NCBI GenBank assembly: GCA_002340255.1
Contig: DDLS01000193.1
Span: 1 to 13,567, forward strand
Source of the DNA: Cyanobacteria bacterium UBA2566
GTDB lineage: Bacteria > Cyanobacteriota > Cyanobacteriia > Cyanobacteriales > Desertifilaceae
Length of the DNA stretch: 13,567 nucleotides
Direction: 5' to 3'
Of the stretch, positions 1 through 8,600 are shown in pieces; within the stretch, counting starts at the first letter, position 1; every line of letters starts with the position of its first letter. A program made the position numbers and the translations under genes. Below the pieces are notes generated by a model. That model searched no databases, was not told where the DNA came from, and saw only the letters and a program-made list of their open reading frames with translations.

Positions 1-35
1 CATCCCCCCATCCCCTATCCCCCCACTAAACTGCC

Positions 36-2231
36 ATGGTACACAAAACCCTTTGTCCTTATTGTGGAGTCGGTTGTGGCTTAGATGCCTCTCCTCCTGC
101 TGTCCCTGGTAAAGCGACCAACCGAGACAAAGATGGGTTACCTATCTGGAAGATAATGGGCGATAAAACTCACCCATCGAGTTTGGGAAAGGTTTGTGTG
201 AAAGGAGCGACAATAAGTGAATCTTTAGAGAGAAATCGCCTCAAAACCCCAATGATGCGCGATTCATTGGATGAGCCATTTCGTAAAGTAACTTGGGATG
301 AAGCGCTCAACCGCATTGTGGGCAAAATTAAGACGACTCGGTTAGTCCAAGGGCCTAATGCGATTTGTATGTATGGGTCCGGACAGTTTCAAACGGAAGA
401 TTATTATATTGCCCAAAAATTGCTTAAAGGTTTCCTGAGAACCAATAATTTTGATGCCAATTCTCGCTTGTGCATGTCTTCGGCAGTGTCCGGATATATT
501 CAAAGCTTGGGTTCTGACGGGCCACCCTGTTGTTATGATGACTTGGAATTAACCGACTGTGCGTTTCTCATTGGTACGAATACGGCAGAATGTCACCCGA
601 TTATTTTTAATCGCTTGCGGGTTTATCACAAGAAAAATAAGCAGGTAAAACTGATTGTTGTCGACCCGCGCAAGACCCAAACCGCAGAAGCGGCGGACCT
701 ACATTTGGCGATTCGGCCGGGTACGGATATTGATTTAATGAATGGAATTGCCCATTTATTACACAAGTGGGGATTGATTGACTCCCTGTTTATCGATGAA
801 CAAACCACTGGATTTGTCGACTATGTAAAGGTTATCCAATCTTATCCCCCGGAATTAGTGGCGCAAAATTGCGGAATTTCAGTGGAAGATTTGGAACTGG
901 CAGCTCGCTGGTGGGGAGAGTCGAAGCGGGTACTCTCTCTGTGGTCGATGGGGTTAAATCAGTCTTCGGAAGGCACAGCAAAGAATCGAGTGCTGATTAA
1001 TCTGCATTTGATGACGGGGAATATTGGTAAGCCAGGAGCTGGCCCTTTTTCGCTCACTGGGCAACCGAATGCGATGGGAGGCCGGGAAGCGGGAGGACTC
1101 GCCCATATTTTACCGGGCTATCGGTTGGTCAAAAATAGAGAGCATCGTCGAGAAGTGGAACAGCTTTGGGGATTAACGCCAGGAAGTATTAATTCTGAAC
1201 CGGGGTTGTCTGCTTGGGAGATGATTCAAGGGTTGGAACAAGGCTGGGTAGGGGTTTTGTGGATTGCAGCAACGAATCCGGCGGTCAGTATGCCAGATTT
1301 GGAGCGGACAAAAGCGGCTTTGTTGCGATCGCCATTTACTATCTGCCAGGATGCCTATTATCCCACAGAAACGGCCGAATATGCCCATGTTTTGCTCCCT
1401 GCGGCTCAGTGGAGCGAGAAAACCGGAACCATGACTAACTCGGAGCGCCGCGTCACCCTCTGTCCAGCGTTTCGACCCGCTCCGGGTTCTGCACGTCCCG
1501 ACTGGGAAATCTTTGCCGAAGTGGGACGCAGATTGGGGTATGAGCAGCCGTTTACTTTTGCGGACTCGGAAGCGGTGCGTAATGAATTTCTCCAGCTTAC
1601 GGCTAATCGACCCTGCGAGCAACGGGGGATTACTTACGAGCGTCTGCGGGAAGAGGGGCCCCTCCAATGGCCCTGTACCGATGAGGGAAAACCACAGGCA
1701 CGCATGTATACGGATTTACGCTTTAATACCCCTGATGGTCGGGCGCGGTTTGCGGCATTCCATTCGCGGGGCTTGGCAGAACCGCCGGATGGTGAGTATC
1801 CCTTTGTACTAACGGTAGGCCGGCTCTATGGTCATTGGCATACCTTAACTCGAACCGGTCGAATTGATAAGATTCAGAAGATGCATCCAGAAGCAGTGAT
1901 TGAGGTACATCCCTATGATGCTGAGAAATTAGGGATTACAGAAGGGATGATGGTTGAAGTGCGATCGCGGCGCGGATGGTGTCGTTTTCCGGCTAAAATA
2001 ACCCAGAATATTACTAAAGGAACCGTATTTGCACCGATGCATTGGGGAGCCATGTGGGGCGATCGCACAGAAGCCAATATGTTAACCCATCCGGAAGCCT
2101 GCCCCAGTTCCGGACAACCGGAACTCAAAGCCTGTGCCGTTCGCTTAATCCCCGTCACTGCTGAAGCGTCACTTATCAATCATGAACAATTACCTCTTGA
2201 GATGTCAGAGTTAACCATTTCTCCATCCTGA
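36..2231 (+). CDS. narB: Assimilatory ferredoxin-nitrate reductase NarB
   Basis: This enzyme reduces nitrate to nitrite in the cytoplasm using reduced ferredoxin, the first step of nitrate assimilation. The 731-aa protein has the layout and length of cyanobacterial NarB (molybdopterin oxidoreductase family, bis-MGD cofactor). The N-terminal [4Fe-4S] site is visible as C7-x2-C10-x3-C14 with a fourth Cys at C54 (GKVCVKGA). The likely Mo-ligating Cys is C146 in NSRLCM. The molydopterin-dinucleotide-binding C-terminal domain starts around residue 600 (FVLTVGRLYGHWHTLTRTGR) and runs to about 710. The ATG at 36 places the Fe-S cluster directly at the N-terminus, as in the family; no clear Shine-Dalgarno precedes it. 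Only 35 C-rich bases lie upstream (rough repeats of CATCCCCC), so its promoter is outside the window. In other cyanobacteria narB often ends the nirA-nrtABCD-narB operon, and this may be the tail of such a unit. The next gene converges on it 23 bp downstream. Confidence 0.95.
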   Translation: MVHKTLCPYCGVGCGLDASPPAVPGKATNRDKDGLPIWKIMGDKTHPSSLGKVCVKGATISESLERNRLKTPMMRDSLDEPFRKVTWDEALNRIVGKIKTTRLVQGPNAICMYGSGQFQTEDYYIAQKLLKGFLRTNNFDANSRLCMSSAVSGYIQSLGSDGPPCCYDDLELTDCAFLIGTNTAECHPIIFNRLRVYHKKNKQVKLIVVDPRKTQTAEAADLHLAIRPGTDIDLMNGIAHLLHKWGLIDSLFIDEQTTGFVDYVKVIQSYPPELVAQNCGISVEDLELAARWWGESKRVLSLWSMGLNQSSEGTAKNRVLINLHLMTGNIGKPGAGPFSLTGQPNAMGGREAGGLAHILPGYRLVKNREHRREVEQLWGLTPGSINSEPGLSAWEMIQGLEQGWVGVLWIAATNPAVSMPDLERTKAALLRSPFTICQDAYYPTETAEYAHVLLPAAQWSEKTGTMTNSERRVTLCPAFRPAPGSARPDWEIFAEVGRRLGYEQPFTFADSEAVRNEFLQLTANRPCEQRGITYERLREEGPLQWPCTDEGKPQARMYTDLRFNTPDGRARFAAFHSRGLAEPPDGEYPFVLTVGRLYGHWHTLTRTGRIDKIQKMHPEAVIEVHPYDAEKLGITEGMMVEVRSRRGWCRFPAKITQNITKGTVFAPMHWGAMWGDRTEANMLTHPEACPSSGQPELKACAVRLIPVTAEASLINHEQLPLEMSELTISPS

Positions 2232-2256
2232 GATCCATTCATTATGAATCGATCTC
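2230..2256. terminator. Palindrome at the convergent ends of narB and the hydrolase gene
   Basis: Positions 2230-2242 (GAGATCCATTCAT) pair with 2244-2256 (ATGAATCGATCTC) with a single C/C mismatch, giving about a 12-bp stem around a TTA loop. It includes the last bases of both the narB stop codon (2229-2231) and the opposing hydrolase stop codon (2255-2257). The position suggests a shared bidirectional terminator. Neither strand shows a T-tract after the stem, so classic intrinsic termination is not proven. Confidence 0.5.
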
Positions 2257-3964
2257 AAAATCCTGGAGAGATTTCTGGTAATTGCTCCAGTTCGAGTTGA
2301 GTGACTAAACTCAAGGGCATGGGTTCCTGGCTAATCGATTGGATATAAGCGGGAGTTAAATAAGGTTTATAGTCTAGATTTTCAGCCACATAAGTTTGGA
2401 AAAAGGCTAAGGTTAAGGCTAGGGTATAGCGACGGGCTAAGTCGGGATCTTCGCCAATCACCAAGCTGGGTAACGGGAGATCGTCTTCCCCCGGTTGTAA
2501 GGTAGAAAAATGAGTTCCTCCTTCCTGTAAGACTAAATATTTTTCTGATGTATTCGTTAACCAAACAAAGGGTAAAATCTGTTCGGGAAAAGATAGGGCA
2601 ACCGTATCTTTACTCCCGGCAACAATCATCACAGGAATTTGAATATCATCGAGACTCGATTCTCCTAAAACCCGACTGCTAATGGGATTAATGGCAATTA
2701 CGGACTGAATGCGGGAGTCCTGGAGGTTCAGGGAGCGATCGCCCTCTCCTAACTCTAAAGCGCGACATTGGAGCAACAGAGAAACGTTCCACGACGGACT
2801 ATTGGGATTACAATCTGCTTCTAACTGTTCAAAATTAATCTTAGCTCCAGCCAACGCCAACACGGTATAACCGCCAAATGATTGCCCGATCGCCCCTACG
2901 CGATCTACATTAATCCGTCCTTCCAGAGCGCCACCCGGTTGGGTTTGGCGGCTGAGTTCATCAAGCATAAAGATAATATCTAAAGGACGGTTGATAAACT
3001 CGCTCGGTTCAGCCACTTCATTCGCTTTTCCTTCGAGCATCGCTTCCCGTTGGCGATCGCTACTTTCCAAATGCTCAGGAACCACCACCGCAAACCCTCT
3101 AGACGCTAAATGAGTGGCTAAATACACAAAACTTTCTCGATTCGAGCCTAAACCATGGGAAATAACAACTAAAGGAGCGGGTTGATCGGAACGGTTAGGA
3201 ACATAAAGATCGACCGGATAAGCTCGATTTCGCTCCCGATCTCGGAGGGTAAACGAGCGTTTTTCCCAGCGAAAATAGCCCACATCATCTAAATCAGGCA
3301 GTTCAGAAATGGGAATTTCTCCTTTCGGAACTGAAAAAGGAAATGCCGAATTCCATTGAATTCCCTCTGGCACTTTTGCCAGTTGAGATTGAAACGAAAC
3401 CTCGATCGCCGATTGTTGAGCCACCACCTGATTCGCTTCATTGGTTTGCTGCACTAAGGTATACAAATTCAAGGCAATATCGAGAGCCGATTCTAAATCA
3501 ATCCGTAATCCTTGAGTGGGAAATTTCCGTAAAATATTCAGCAATGTCATCCCATCCGGTTCAGCCGCAGCTAAAATCAAAGCTGCTCGAATAGCATAAA
3601 ATCCCTGTTGTCGTCCTCCCGTTTTCACCACTCGCCCCAAGCGCTCTAATAACACTTCTCCTTGAGGAGAATAGAGAAATTGAGAAATCCCTAAAGGAGT
3701 CACATCAATCGGCTGCTGGAGAATTTCCCTAAACTGGTTAAGTTGATCCTCATTCAGATAGCGAGTATAAGCAGATAATTTAGGGCTAATTTTTCCTTCA
3801 TTAACAAAGTTTTCTAAGTCCCGCACAGGAATAGAGCGCTCAACTAAAGAAAAAGAAACATAGACTTGTTCGGCTGCCCAAACCGATTCTAGGAGAAGGG
3901 GAGAACAAACCAGCATTGCCACTCCCATCAGCCACTGCCATCGAAAATATTGTTGTAAGACCAT
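2255..3964 (-). CDS. Exported alpha/beta hydrolase with N-terminal DUF1400 domain
   Basis: This is a predicted serine hydrolase with an unknown substrate, of a type common in cyanobacteria. The N-terminus has a basic and hydrophobic signal-peptide-like stretch ending near VWAAEQ (about residues 10-34, numbered from the upstream GTG), so export to the periplasm or outside is likely. A DUF1400-like region follows (about 35-190; it opens with VYVSFSLVERSIPVRDLENF). The alpha/beta hydrolase fold spans about 235-530. The visible catalytic set is an oxyanion HG (H273-G274 in ISHGLGSN), nucleophile S365 in GQSFGG, acid D456 in AGSKDT and H488 in GGTHFS. The annotated start is ATG at 3964, because GAGGTGAG sits 4 bases upstream. 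An in-frame GTG at 3973 would add three residues but has no well-spaced ribosome site. The gene converges with narB; no co-transcribed partner is seen. It resembles platelet-activating-factor acetylhydrolase/dienelactone-hydrolase-like lipases, but substrate cannot be read from sequence. Confidence 0.85.
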   Translation of the reverse strand: MVLQQYFRWQWLMGVAMLVCSPLLLESVWAAEQVYVSFSLVERSIPVRDLENFVNEGKISPKLSAYTRYLNEDQLNQFREILQQPIDVTPLGISQFLYSPQGEVLLERLGRVVKTGGRQQGFYAIRAALILAAAEPDGMTLLNILRKFPTQGLRIDLESALDIALNLYTLVQQTNEANQVVAQQSAIEVSFQSQLAKVPEGIQWNSAFPFSVPKGEIPISELPDLDDVGYFRWEKRSFTLRDRERNRAYPVDLYVPNRSDQPAPLVVISHGLGSNRESFVYLATHLASRGFAVVVPEHLESSDRQREAMLEGKANEVAEPSEFINRPLDIIFMLDELSRQTQPGGALEGRINVDRVGAIGQSFGGYTVLALAGAKINFEQLEADCNPNSPSWNVSLLLQCRALELGEGDRSLNLQDSRIQSVIAINPISSRVLGESSLDDIQIPVMIVAGSKDTVALSFPEQILPFVWLTNTSEKYLVLQEGGTHFSTLQPGEDDLPLPSLVIGEDPDLARRYTLALTLAFFQTYVAENLDYKPYLTPAYIQSISQEPMPLSLVTQLELEQLPEISPGF

Positions 3965-3968
3965 CGAT

Positions 3969-3976
3969 CTCACCTC
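3969..3976 (-). promoter_or_regulatory. Ribosome binding site deciding the hydrolase start
   Basis: On the - strand GAGGTGAG lies 4 bases before the ATG at 3964. This strong Shine-Dalgarno match overlaps the alternative GTG codon at 3973, so it supports the ATG and argues against the GTG as start. Confidence 0.6.
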
Positions 3977-4004
3977 TCACACCATCTCTATGTTAGCTCA
4001 GGTG

Positions 4005-4045
4005 AATGGGTAATGGGTAATAGAGAATCAGGAATCGGGAATCGG
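4005..4045. repeat. Short heptanucleotide tandem repeats (STRR-like)
   Basis: Two copies of AATGGGT (4005-4018) are followed, after AATAGA, by three heptamers: GAATCAG (4025-4031), GAATCGG (4032-4038) and GAATCGG (4039-4045). Tandem heptamers of this sort are typical of intergenic short tandemly repeated repetitive sequences in filamentous cyanobacteria. They lie in the divergent spacer 3965-4167 between the hydrolase and the GIY-YIG-like gene. I see no convincing promoter in that spacer. Confidence 0.6.
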
Positions 4046-4061
4046 GAAAACTGGATTTTAC
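4044..4061. repeat. 18-nt direct repeat, intergenic copy
   Basis: GGGAAAACTGGATTTTAC occurs here and again, identically, at 4310-4327 inside the following gene, 266 bp away. This copy directly follows the heptamer repeats. Confidence 0.75.
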
Positions 4062-4167
4062 GCTGGTCTTACCGCATCAATCTTCAGTCAGAAACTCTTC
4101 CGGATCAAGCAGGGATAATCTGTATAGGGAAACGACATAAAGCCATTCCAGCGGATTAGGAAAATCT

Positions 4168-4569
4168 ATGAACTTGACCCCGACTCAACCCCTCTCAGTC
4201 TGGATTCAACAGTGCTGGGTTCATTATACCTTAGATTCTCCAGAAGAACGGTGTCCAAATGTACCTGAATTACCGGGTTTATATGGTTTGGTTGCTGAAA
4301 GTCAAGATGGGGAAAACTGGATTTTACTTCATATTGGTAAAACTCAAGTCAATTTGCGCGAATCTTGGTGTTATTACCGTCAATTACCAATGGTTAAAAT
4401 TCTGCATCAGTTATCCCTAAATGTGAGTTTAGCCGTATGGGCCTTTCCTGTCGATTCTCTCCCTGGATTATCTTTAGAACACTTATCGAACTGGGAACAC
4501 GCGTTAGTCGAATCTTTAGAGCCGATGCTCACCAAAACACCAGCCGTCTTACAAATTGCGGTAAAGTGA
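4168..4569 (+). CDS. Small GIY-YIG-like protein of unknown function
   Basis: I do not recognise a characterised homologue. The 133-aa protein shows the outline of a GIY-YIG nuclease fold: PELPGLYGL (about residues 32-40) for the first strand, LLHIGKTQVNLRESW (about 53-67) for the second strand and helix with its conserved Arg, and EHALVESLEP (about 110-119), where the family has its metal-binding Glu. The GIY-YIG signature itself is degenerate (GLY and HIG), so nuclease activity is uncertain. No signal peptide or membrane segment is seen. The ATG at 4168 is preceded by AGGA six bases upstream. The next gene starts about 36 bp after the stop on the same strand, so the two are probably co-transcribed. 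It could also be an unrelated small alpha/beta protein; fold assignment is an inference from motif spacing. Confidence 0.75.
   Translation: MNLTPTQPLSVWIQQCWVHYTLDSPEERCPNVPELPGLYGLVAESQDGENWILLHIGKTQVNLRESWCYYRQLPMVKILHQLSLNVSLAVWAFPVDSLPGLSLEHLSNWEHALVESLEPMLTKTPAVLQIAVK
4310..4327. repeat. 18-nt direct repeat, copy inside the GIY-YIG-like gene
   Basis: This is the second identical copy of GGGAAAACTGGATTTTAC. Here it encodes most of G-E-N-W-I-L just before the HIGKT motif. Read in the matching frame, the upstream copy at 4044-4061 also encodes E-N-W-I-L. Confidence 0.75.
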
Positions 4570-4605
4570 ATAGGGATACAATGGCATAAAATAGCTAAGG
4601 TGCGG

Positions 4606-5439
4606 ATGATGCAAGTTTCCCAGTTGTATATTTACCCGATTAAGTCTTGTGGGGCGATCGCCTGCCAAAATATTAGAGTAACCCCAAATGGGTTAGCTGG
4701 CGATCGTCAAATGATGCTCGTCAACCCACAAGGTCAATTTATGACCCAACGGGACTATCCACAAATGACCAAAGTCCAGGTAAATTTGACGGCTGAGACC
4801 CTCACCCTAGAATACGAGAAATTTGACCCCTTAGTGCTTCAACCCACCTTAGAAGGCAAGTTACACCCCGTTCAAGTATGGCAAACCCAGACCCTTGCCA
4901 TTGACCAAGGAGATGCCGTTGCCGAATGGTTTCAAAGAGTCCTGAAATTAGACCATCCCTGTCGTCTTGTCCATCAATCTCCCCACCATCCCCGCGCCGT
5001 TGATTCCAAGTATGCCATCACGGAAAATGATACGGTCAGTTTTGCCGATGGCTATCCCATCCTGTTAACAAATACCGCATCTTTAGAAGACCTCAACCGC
5101 CGACTGAGCCAAACCTATCCCCAAAATCCTCCCCAATTCCCCATGAACCGTTTCCGTCCCAACATCGTCATTGAAACCAACGAACCGTTTGGGGAAGATC
5201 GCTGGCAAACCGTAACCATTGGCCCAGTAGAATTAGAATTAGTAAAACCCTGCTCCCGGTGCATCATTATCACCACCAATCAAATCACTGGAGAGCGCAA
5301 CTCCCAGCGCGAACCCCTCAAAACCCTAGCCACCTTTCGCCAACAACCTGGAGGTCTCATGTTTGGTTGCAACGTCATTCCCAAAACCCTAGGTGAGATC
5401 CAAGTGGAAAGCGCAATTCAATTAAAAATTAAAAATTAA
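4606..5439 (+). CDS. MOSC domain protein, mARC/YcbX-like molybdenum-cofactor oxidoreductase
   Basis: This protein probably binds the molybdenum cofactor and may reduce N-oxygenated compounds, as its relatives mARC and YcbX do; the substrate is unknown. An N-terminal MOSC beta-barrel domain starts at VSQLYIYPIKSCG (about residues 6-18, numbered from the GTG at 4600) and contains GLAGDR. The MOSC domain covers about 135-275, with RFRPNIVI (184-191) and KPCSRCI (216-222) followed by TGE and REPLKTLATFRQ. This last block closely matches the mARC pattern in which the first Cys (here C218) ligands molybdenum. There is no C-terminal 2Fe-2S ferredoxin domain as in E. coli YcbX, and no N-terminal membrane anchor as in animal mARC, so electrons must come from a separate partner. 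AAGG at 4597-4600 supports a start at ATG 4606 (or ATG 4609) rather than GTG 4600. The gene lies 36 bp after the GIY-YIG-like gene in the same direction. Confidence 0.88.
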   Translation: MMQVSQLYIYPIKSCGAIACQNIRVTPNGLAGDRQMMLVNPQGQFMTQRDYPQMTKVQVNLTAETLTLEYEKFDPLVLQPTLEGKLHPVQVWQTQTLAIDQGDAVAEWFQRVLKLDHPCRLVHQSPHHPRAVDSKYAITENDTVSFADGYPILLTNTASLEDLNRRLSQTYPQNPPQFPMNRFRPNIVIETNEPFGEDRWQTVTIGPVELELVKPCSRCIIITTNQITGERNSQREPLKTLATFRQQPGGLMFGCNVIPKTLGEIQVESAIQLKIKN

Positions 5440-5461
5440 TCTGGAAGAAACAAGAGTCAAT

Positions 5462-5478
5462 GACTATCTGCGATAGTC
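5462..5478. terminator. Weak hairpin between the convergent MOSC and NRPS genes
   Basis: GACTATC (5462-5468), loop TGC, GATAGTC (5472-5478) form a perfect 7-bp stem in the 195-bp convergent spacer 5440-5634. No T-tract follows on either strand, so its role as a terminator is uncertain. The rest of the spacer is AT-rich and holds nothing else I can support. Confidence 0.3.
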
Positions 5479-5634
5479 TATAGCGCTGCATCCAATTAAA
5501 TCTTTTCAGAAGTAGCAGCTTTTCCAGGAAACAAACTAGAAATTTTTATTTATGCCACTATTATCAACATTGTTTAAATGCAATATATTGGAGGAAATCC
5601 CGTAGTTTTCAGGAGACTTTTTCAATGGGGTACC

Positions 5635-8600
5635 TCAAAATTTCAGATAGGGACCTAGCTCTTTGGCTAAGGCTTCACTGCGGATAATCGAAAAATGGTC
5701 TCCAGCAATTTTGTGGATATTGATGCCACTGGCAGCTAGAGACCTCCAACCTTGAATCTGTTTTTGAGCTAATTCTTCTGATTTTCCGTCGGCATAGAAG
5801 AGGGTAATCTGACCCAAGTAAGGCTGGGGTACATAGCCATGCATAGCTTCAACGTTGGTTTGGAAAACCGCAAATAGCTGCTGCATCTGCTTTAGTCCGA
5901 TTTCCGGAGGCAAAATCTGAAGTTTTTTGCCTTCGTTAAGGATATAGTTTAACTTCTCCTCCAACTCCAGTTGCCCCATTTTCTCCGCTGAAGCGGGCAG
6001 TTCTTTGCCAAAAGGACGACTTAGAGATTTGGCAAAAGAAATTACCAGCATCGTTTCATCTGGTTTGGACTTATTGAGAACGGTAGAATTAAAGCTATCT
6101 ATTAATGCCAGCGTTTCTACTTCAGTTCCTAAAGCCTCTAGCTGTCGGGCAATCTCAAAAGCAACGATCCCCCCGAAAGACCAACCACCGAGCTGGTATG
6201 GTCCTTGGGGTTGAACAGTCTGTATTGCTTCAATATAAATGGTAGCCATATCTTCAATGCAAGTTTTAGGCTTACTCTCTCCATTTAACCCTACGGCTTG
6301 CAAACCGTAGAAAGGTTGTTCCACAGCTAACTGGTGAGCCAAGTCCCAATAGCACAGAACGTTGCCTCCCACTGGATGAATGCAGAAAAATGGTGGCAAA
6401 GAACCCTTTGGCTGAATTGGAACTAGGGGTGAGAAAAGTTCAGGATTTACGGCTGCACTGAGTAAACTGGCTTGACCTTCGATGGTGGGTTCGTTGAACA
6501 GAGTTGCCAGGGGCAGCCGAGTTCCGAATTGTTCTTCGATGCGAGCCACCAGACGAACCGCTAACAGAGAATGACCGCCCTTATCAAAAAAGTTGTCTCG
6601 CACTCCAACGGAAGGAATATTGAGAACCTCAGACCAAATTTGTACCAGTTGCAATTCTCTGGTGGTGCGGGGGGCTATTTTTTCTGCTTCTTGAGTTGAA
6701 ACATCTGGTACGGGAAAGGCACGGCGATCTATTTTGCCGTTGGGAGTGAGAGGAATTGCATCTAAAAAGACAAAAGCACTAGGCATCATATAGTTGGGGA
6801 GTTTGCTTTTGAGAAAGCCGCGCAAATCAGAGGATACCACTTCCCCTTTGGCAACGATATAGGCTGCGAGTCGTTTATCTCTTGGGATGTCTTCGCGGAC
6901 AATAACAACGGCTTGGCCGATGTTTGGATGTTGAGTTAAGACAGCTTCAATTTCTCCGAGTTCGATGCGGAATCCTCGGATTTTCACTTGATTGTCGATG
7001 CGACCGATATATTCGATGTTGCCATCGGGAAGATAGTGTGCCAAGTCTCCAGTTTTGTAGAGGCGAGAACCTGGTTCGTTGCTAAAAGGGTTAGGGATAA
7101 ACTTTTGCTCGGTTAATTCGGGGCGGTTGAGATAACCACGAGCCAACCCTGCACCACCGATATGCAGTTCTCCAGTCACCCCAATGGGTACGGGTTGGAG
7201 ATGGTTGTCTAGAATATAGGTTTGGGTATTGGCGATCGGATGACCGATTACTGGTTTAACACTATTGTGATAACAAGAAGCAACTGTAGTGTCTACAGTG
7301 CATTCTGTCGGTCCGTAAACGTTATAAAAACGAGTATATTTTGCCTTTACTAATGCTTGCCAAATTAATTCATCTATCGCTTCCCCTCCAACGAGAACAA
7401 TTTCTGGAAGCGTCTCTTCGCGAGAGAACCATTTTTCTACGATTAGTGTCAGTTGTGATGGCGTACAGTCAAATACATCGATCTGCTGTTTTTGCAGGTA
7501 GGATAAAAGAGCATCTCCGTTCAAGCGGATCGTTTTCGGTATGATATAGAGAGTATCCCCATGCAAAAGTCGAATTAGCTGTTGAACCGAAGCGTCAAAA
7601 ATTAGGGGCGCATTCACACTCACTCTGCGCTGACGTGGCAATGGGATAGCATATATCGCGTGTTGGAGTCCTACCGACAGGTTTAACGCCGCTCGATGTT
7701 CGATAGTCACTGCTTTGGGTTTGCCAGTTGAGCCAGAAGTGTAAATGACATAAGCTAAGTTTGCAGAATTGACTTGGCCGTTCTGGATGTTATTCTCGCC
7801 GGAAAAAGTATCCCAGTTTTTCTCAAAACAAACAACCTGAGTTTTATATCCTGAAAATCTAGTGACAAGATTCTCTTGAGTTAACAGCACTCGTGCCTTT
7901 GAATCTTCTAAGATATAAGCAAGGCGATCGCTCGGATAATTCGGGTCGATTGGAACATAAGCACCACCTGCTTTGAGAATTGCCAAAAATCCAATTATCA
8001 TCTCAATAGAGCGCTCTACACATATCCCTACCAGCACTTCCGGTTCGACTCCCAAACTTTGCAGGTAATGTGCTAGTTGATTCGCTTTTGCATTCAACTC
8101 TCGATAGGTTAGTTGGTCATTCTCAAAGATAACCGCCACCGCATCAGGAGTGCATTCCGCTTGCTCCTCAAATAACTGATGAATGCACTTATCTTGGGGA
8201 TAATCGGTCGTCGTATCATTCCATTGCACTAATATCTTATGCCCCTCGTTTTCCGGTAACAAAGGTAATTGCTCAACCTCCTGTTGAGGATTCGCAACTA
8301 TAGATTCTAGCAAAACTTGAAAATGTCCCATCCAACGACCAATAGTTGCCCCCTCAAATAAATCCCTGTTGTATTTCCAATATCCCATTAATCCATCTTC
8401 TGTCTCCTGCATCGATAGAGTTAAGTCAAACTTGGCGACTACACTCGACCTCTCTAATTGAGAGCAACTCACTTCTGGCAATTCTAGGTTTCCCATGTCT
8501 GCATTTTGTAAGACAAACATCACTTGGAACAAGGGATTATAGCTCAAAGACCTGGATGGTTCTAATTCCATCACTAACTGCTCGAAGGAGGTATCCTGAT

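Noticed and set aside
1173..1667. A 164-codon open frame antisense to narB
   Set aside because: It lies wholly within narB, shows no domain and has no ribosome site; it is a reading-frame shadow.
2106..2125. Perfect inverted repeat AGTTCCGG-ACAA-CCGGAACT inside narB
   Set aside because: It is in coding sequence near the 3' end, encodes ordinary family residues and has no T-tract; probably a by-product of codons.
4013..4159. A 48-codon open frame upstream of the GIY-YIG-like gene
   Set aside because: It runs through the heptamer repeats, has no ribosome site and only weak resemblance to the next gene; kept only as a possible duplication remnant in the findings.
5611..5690. AGGAG followed by ATG at 5624, a possible tiny + strand gene
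   Set aside because: It gives only about 20 codons, most of them antisense to the end of the NRPS; a chance match is more likely.
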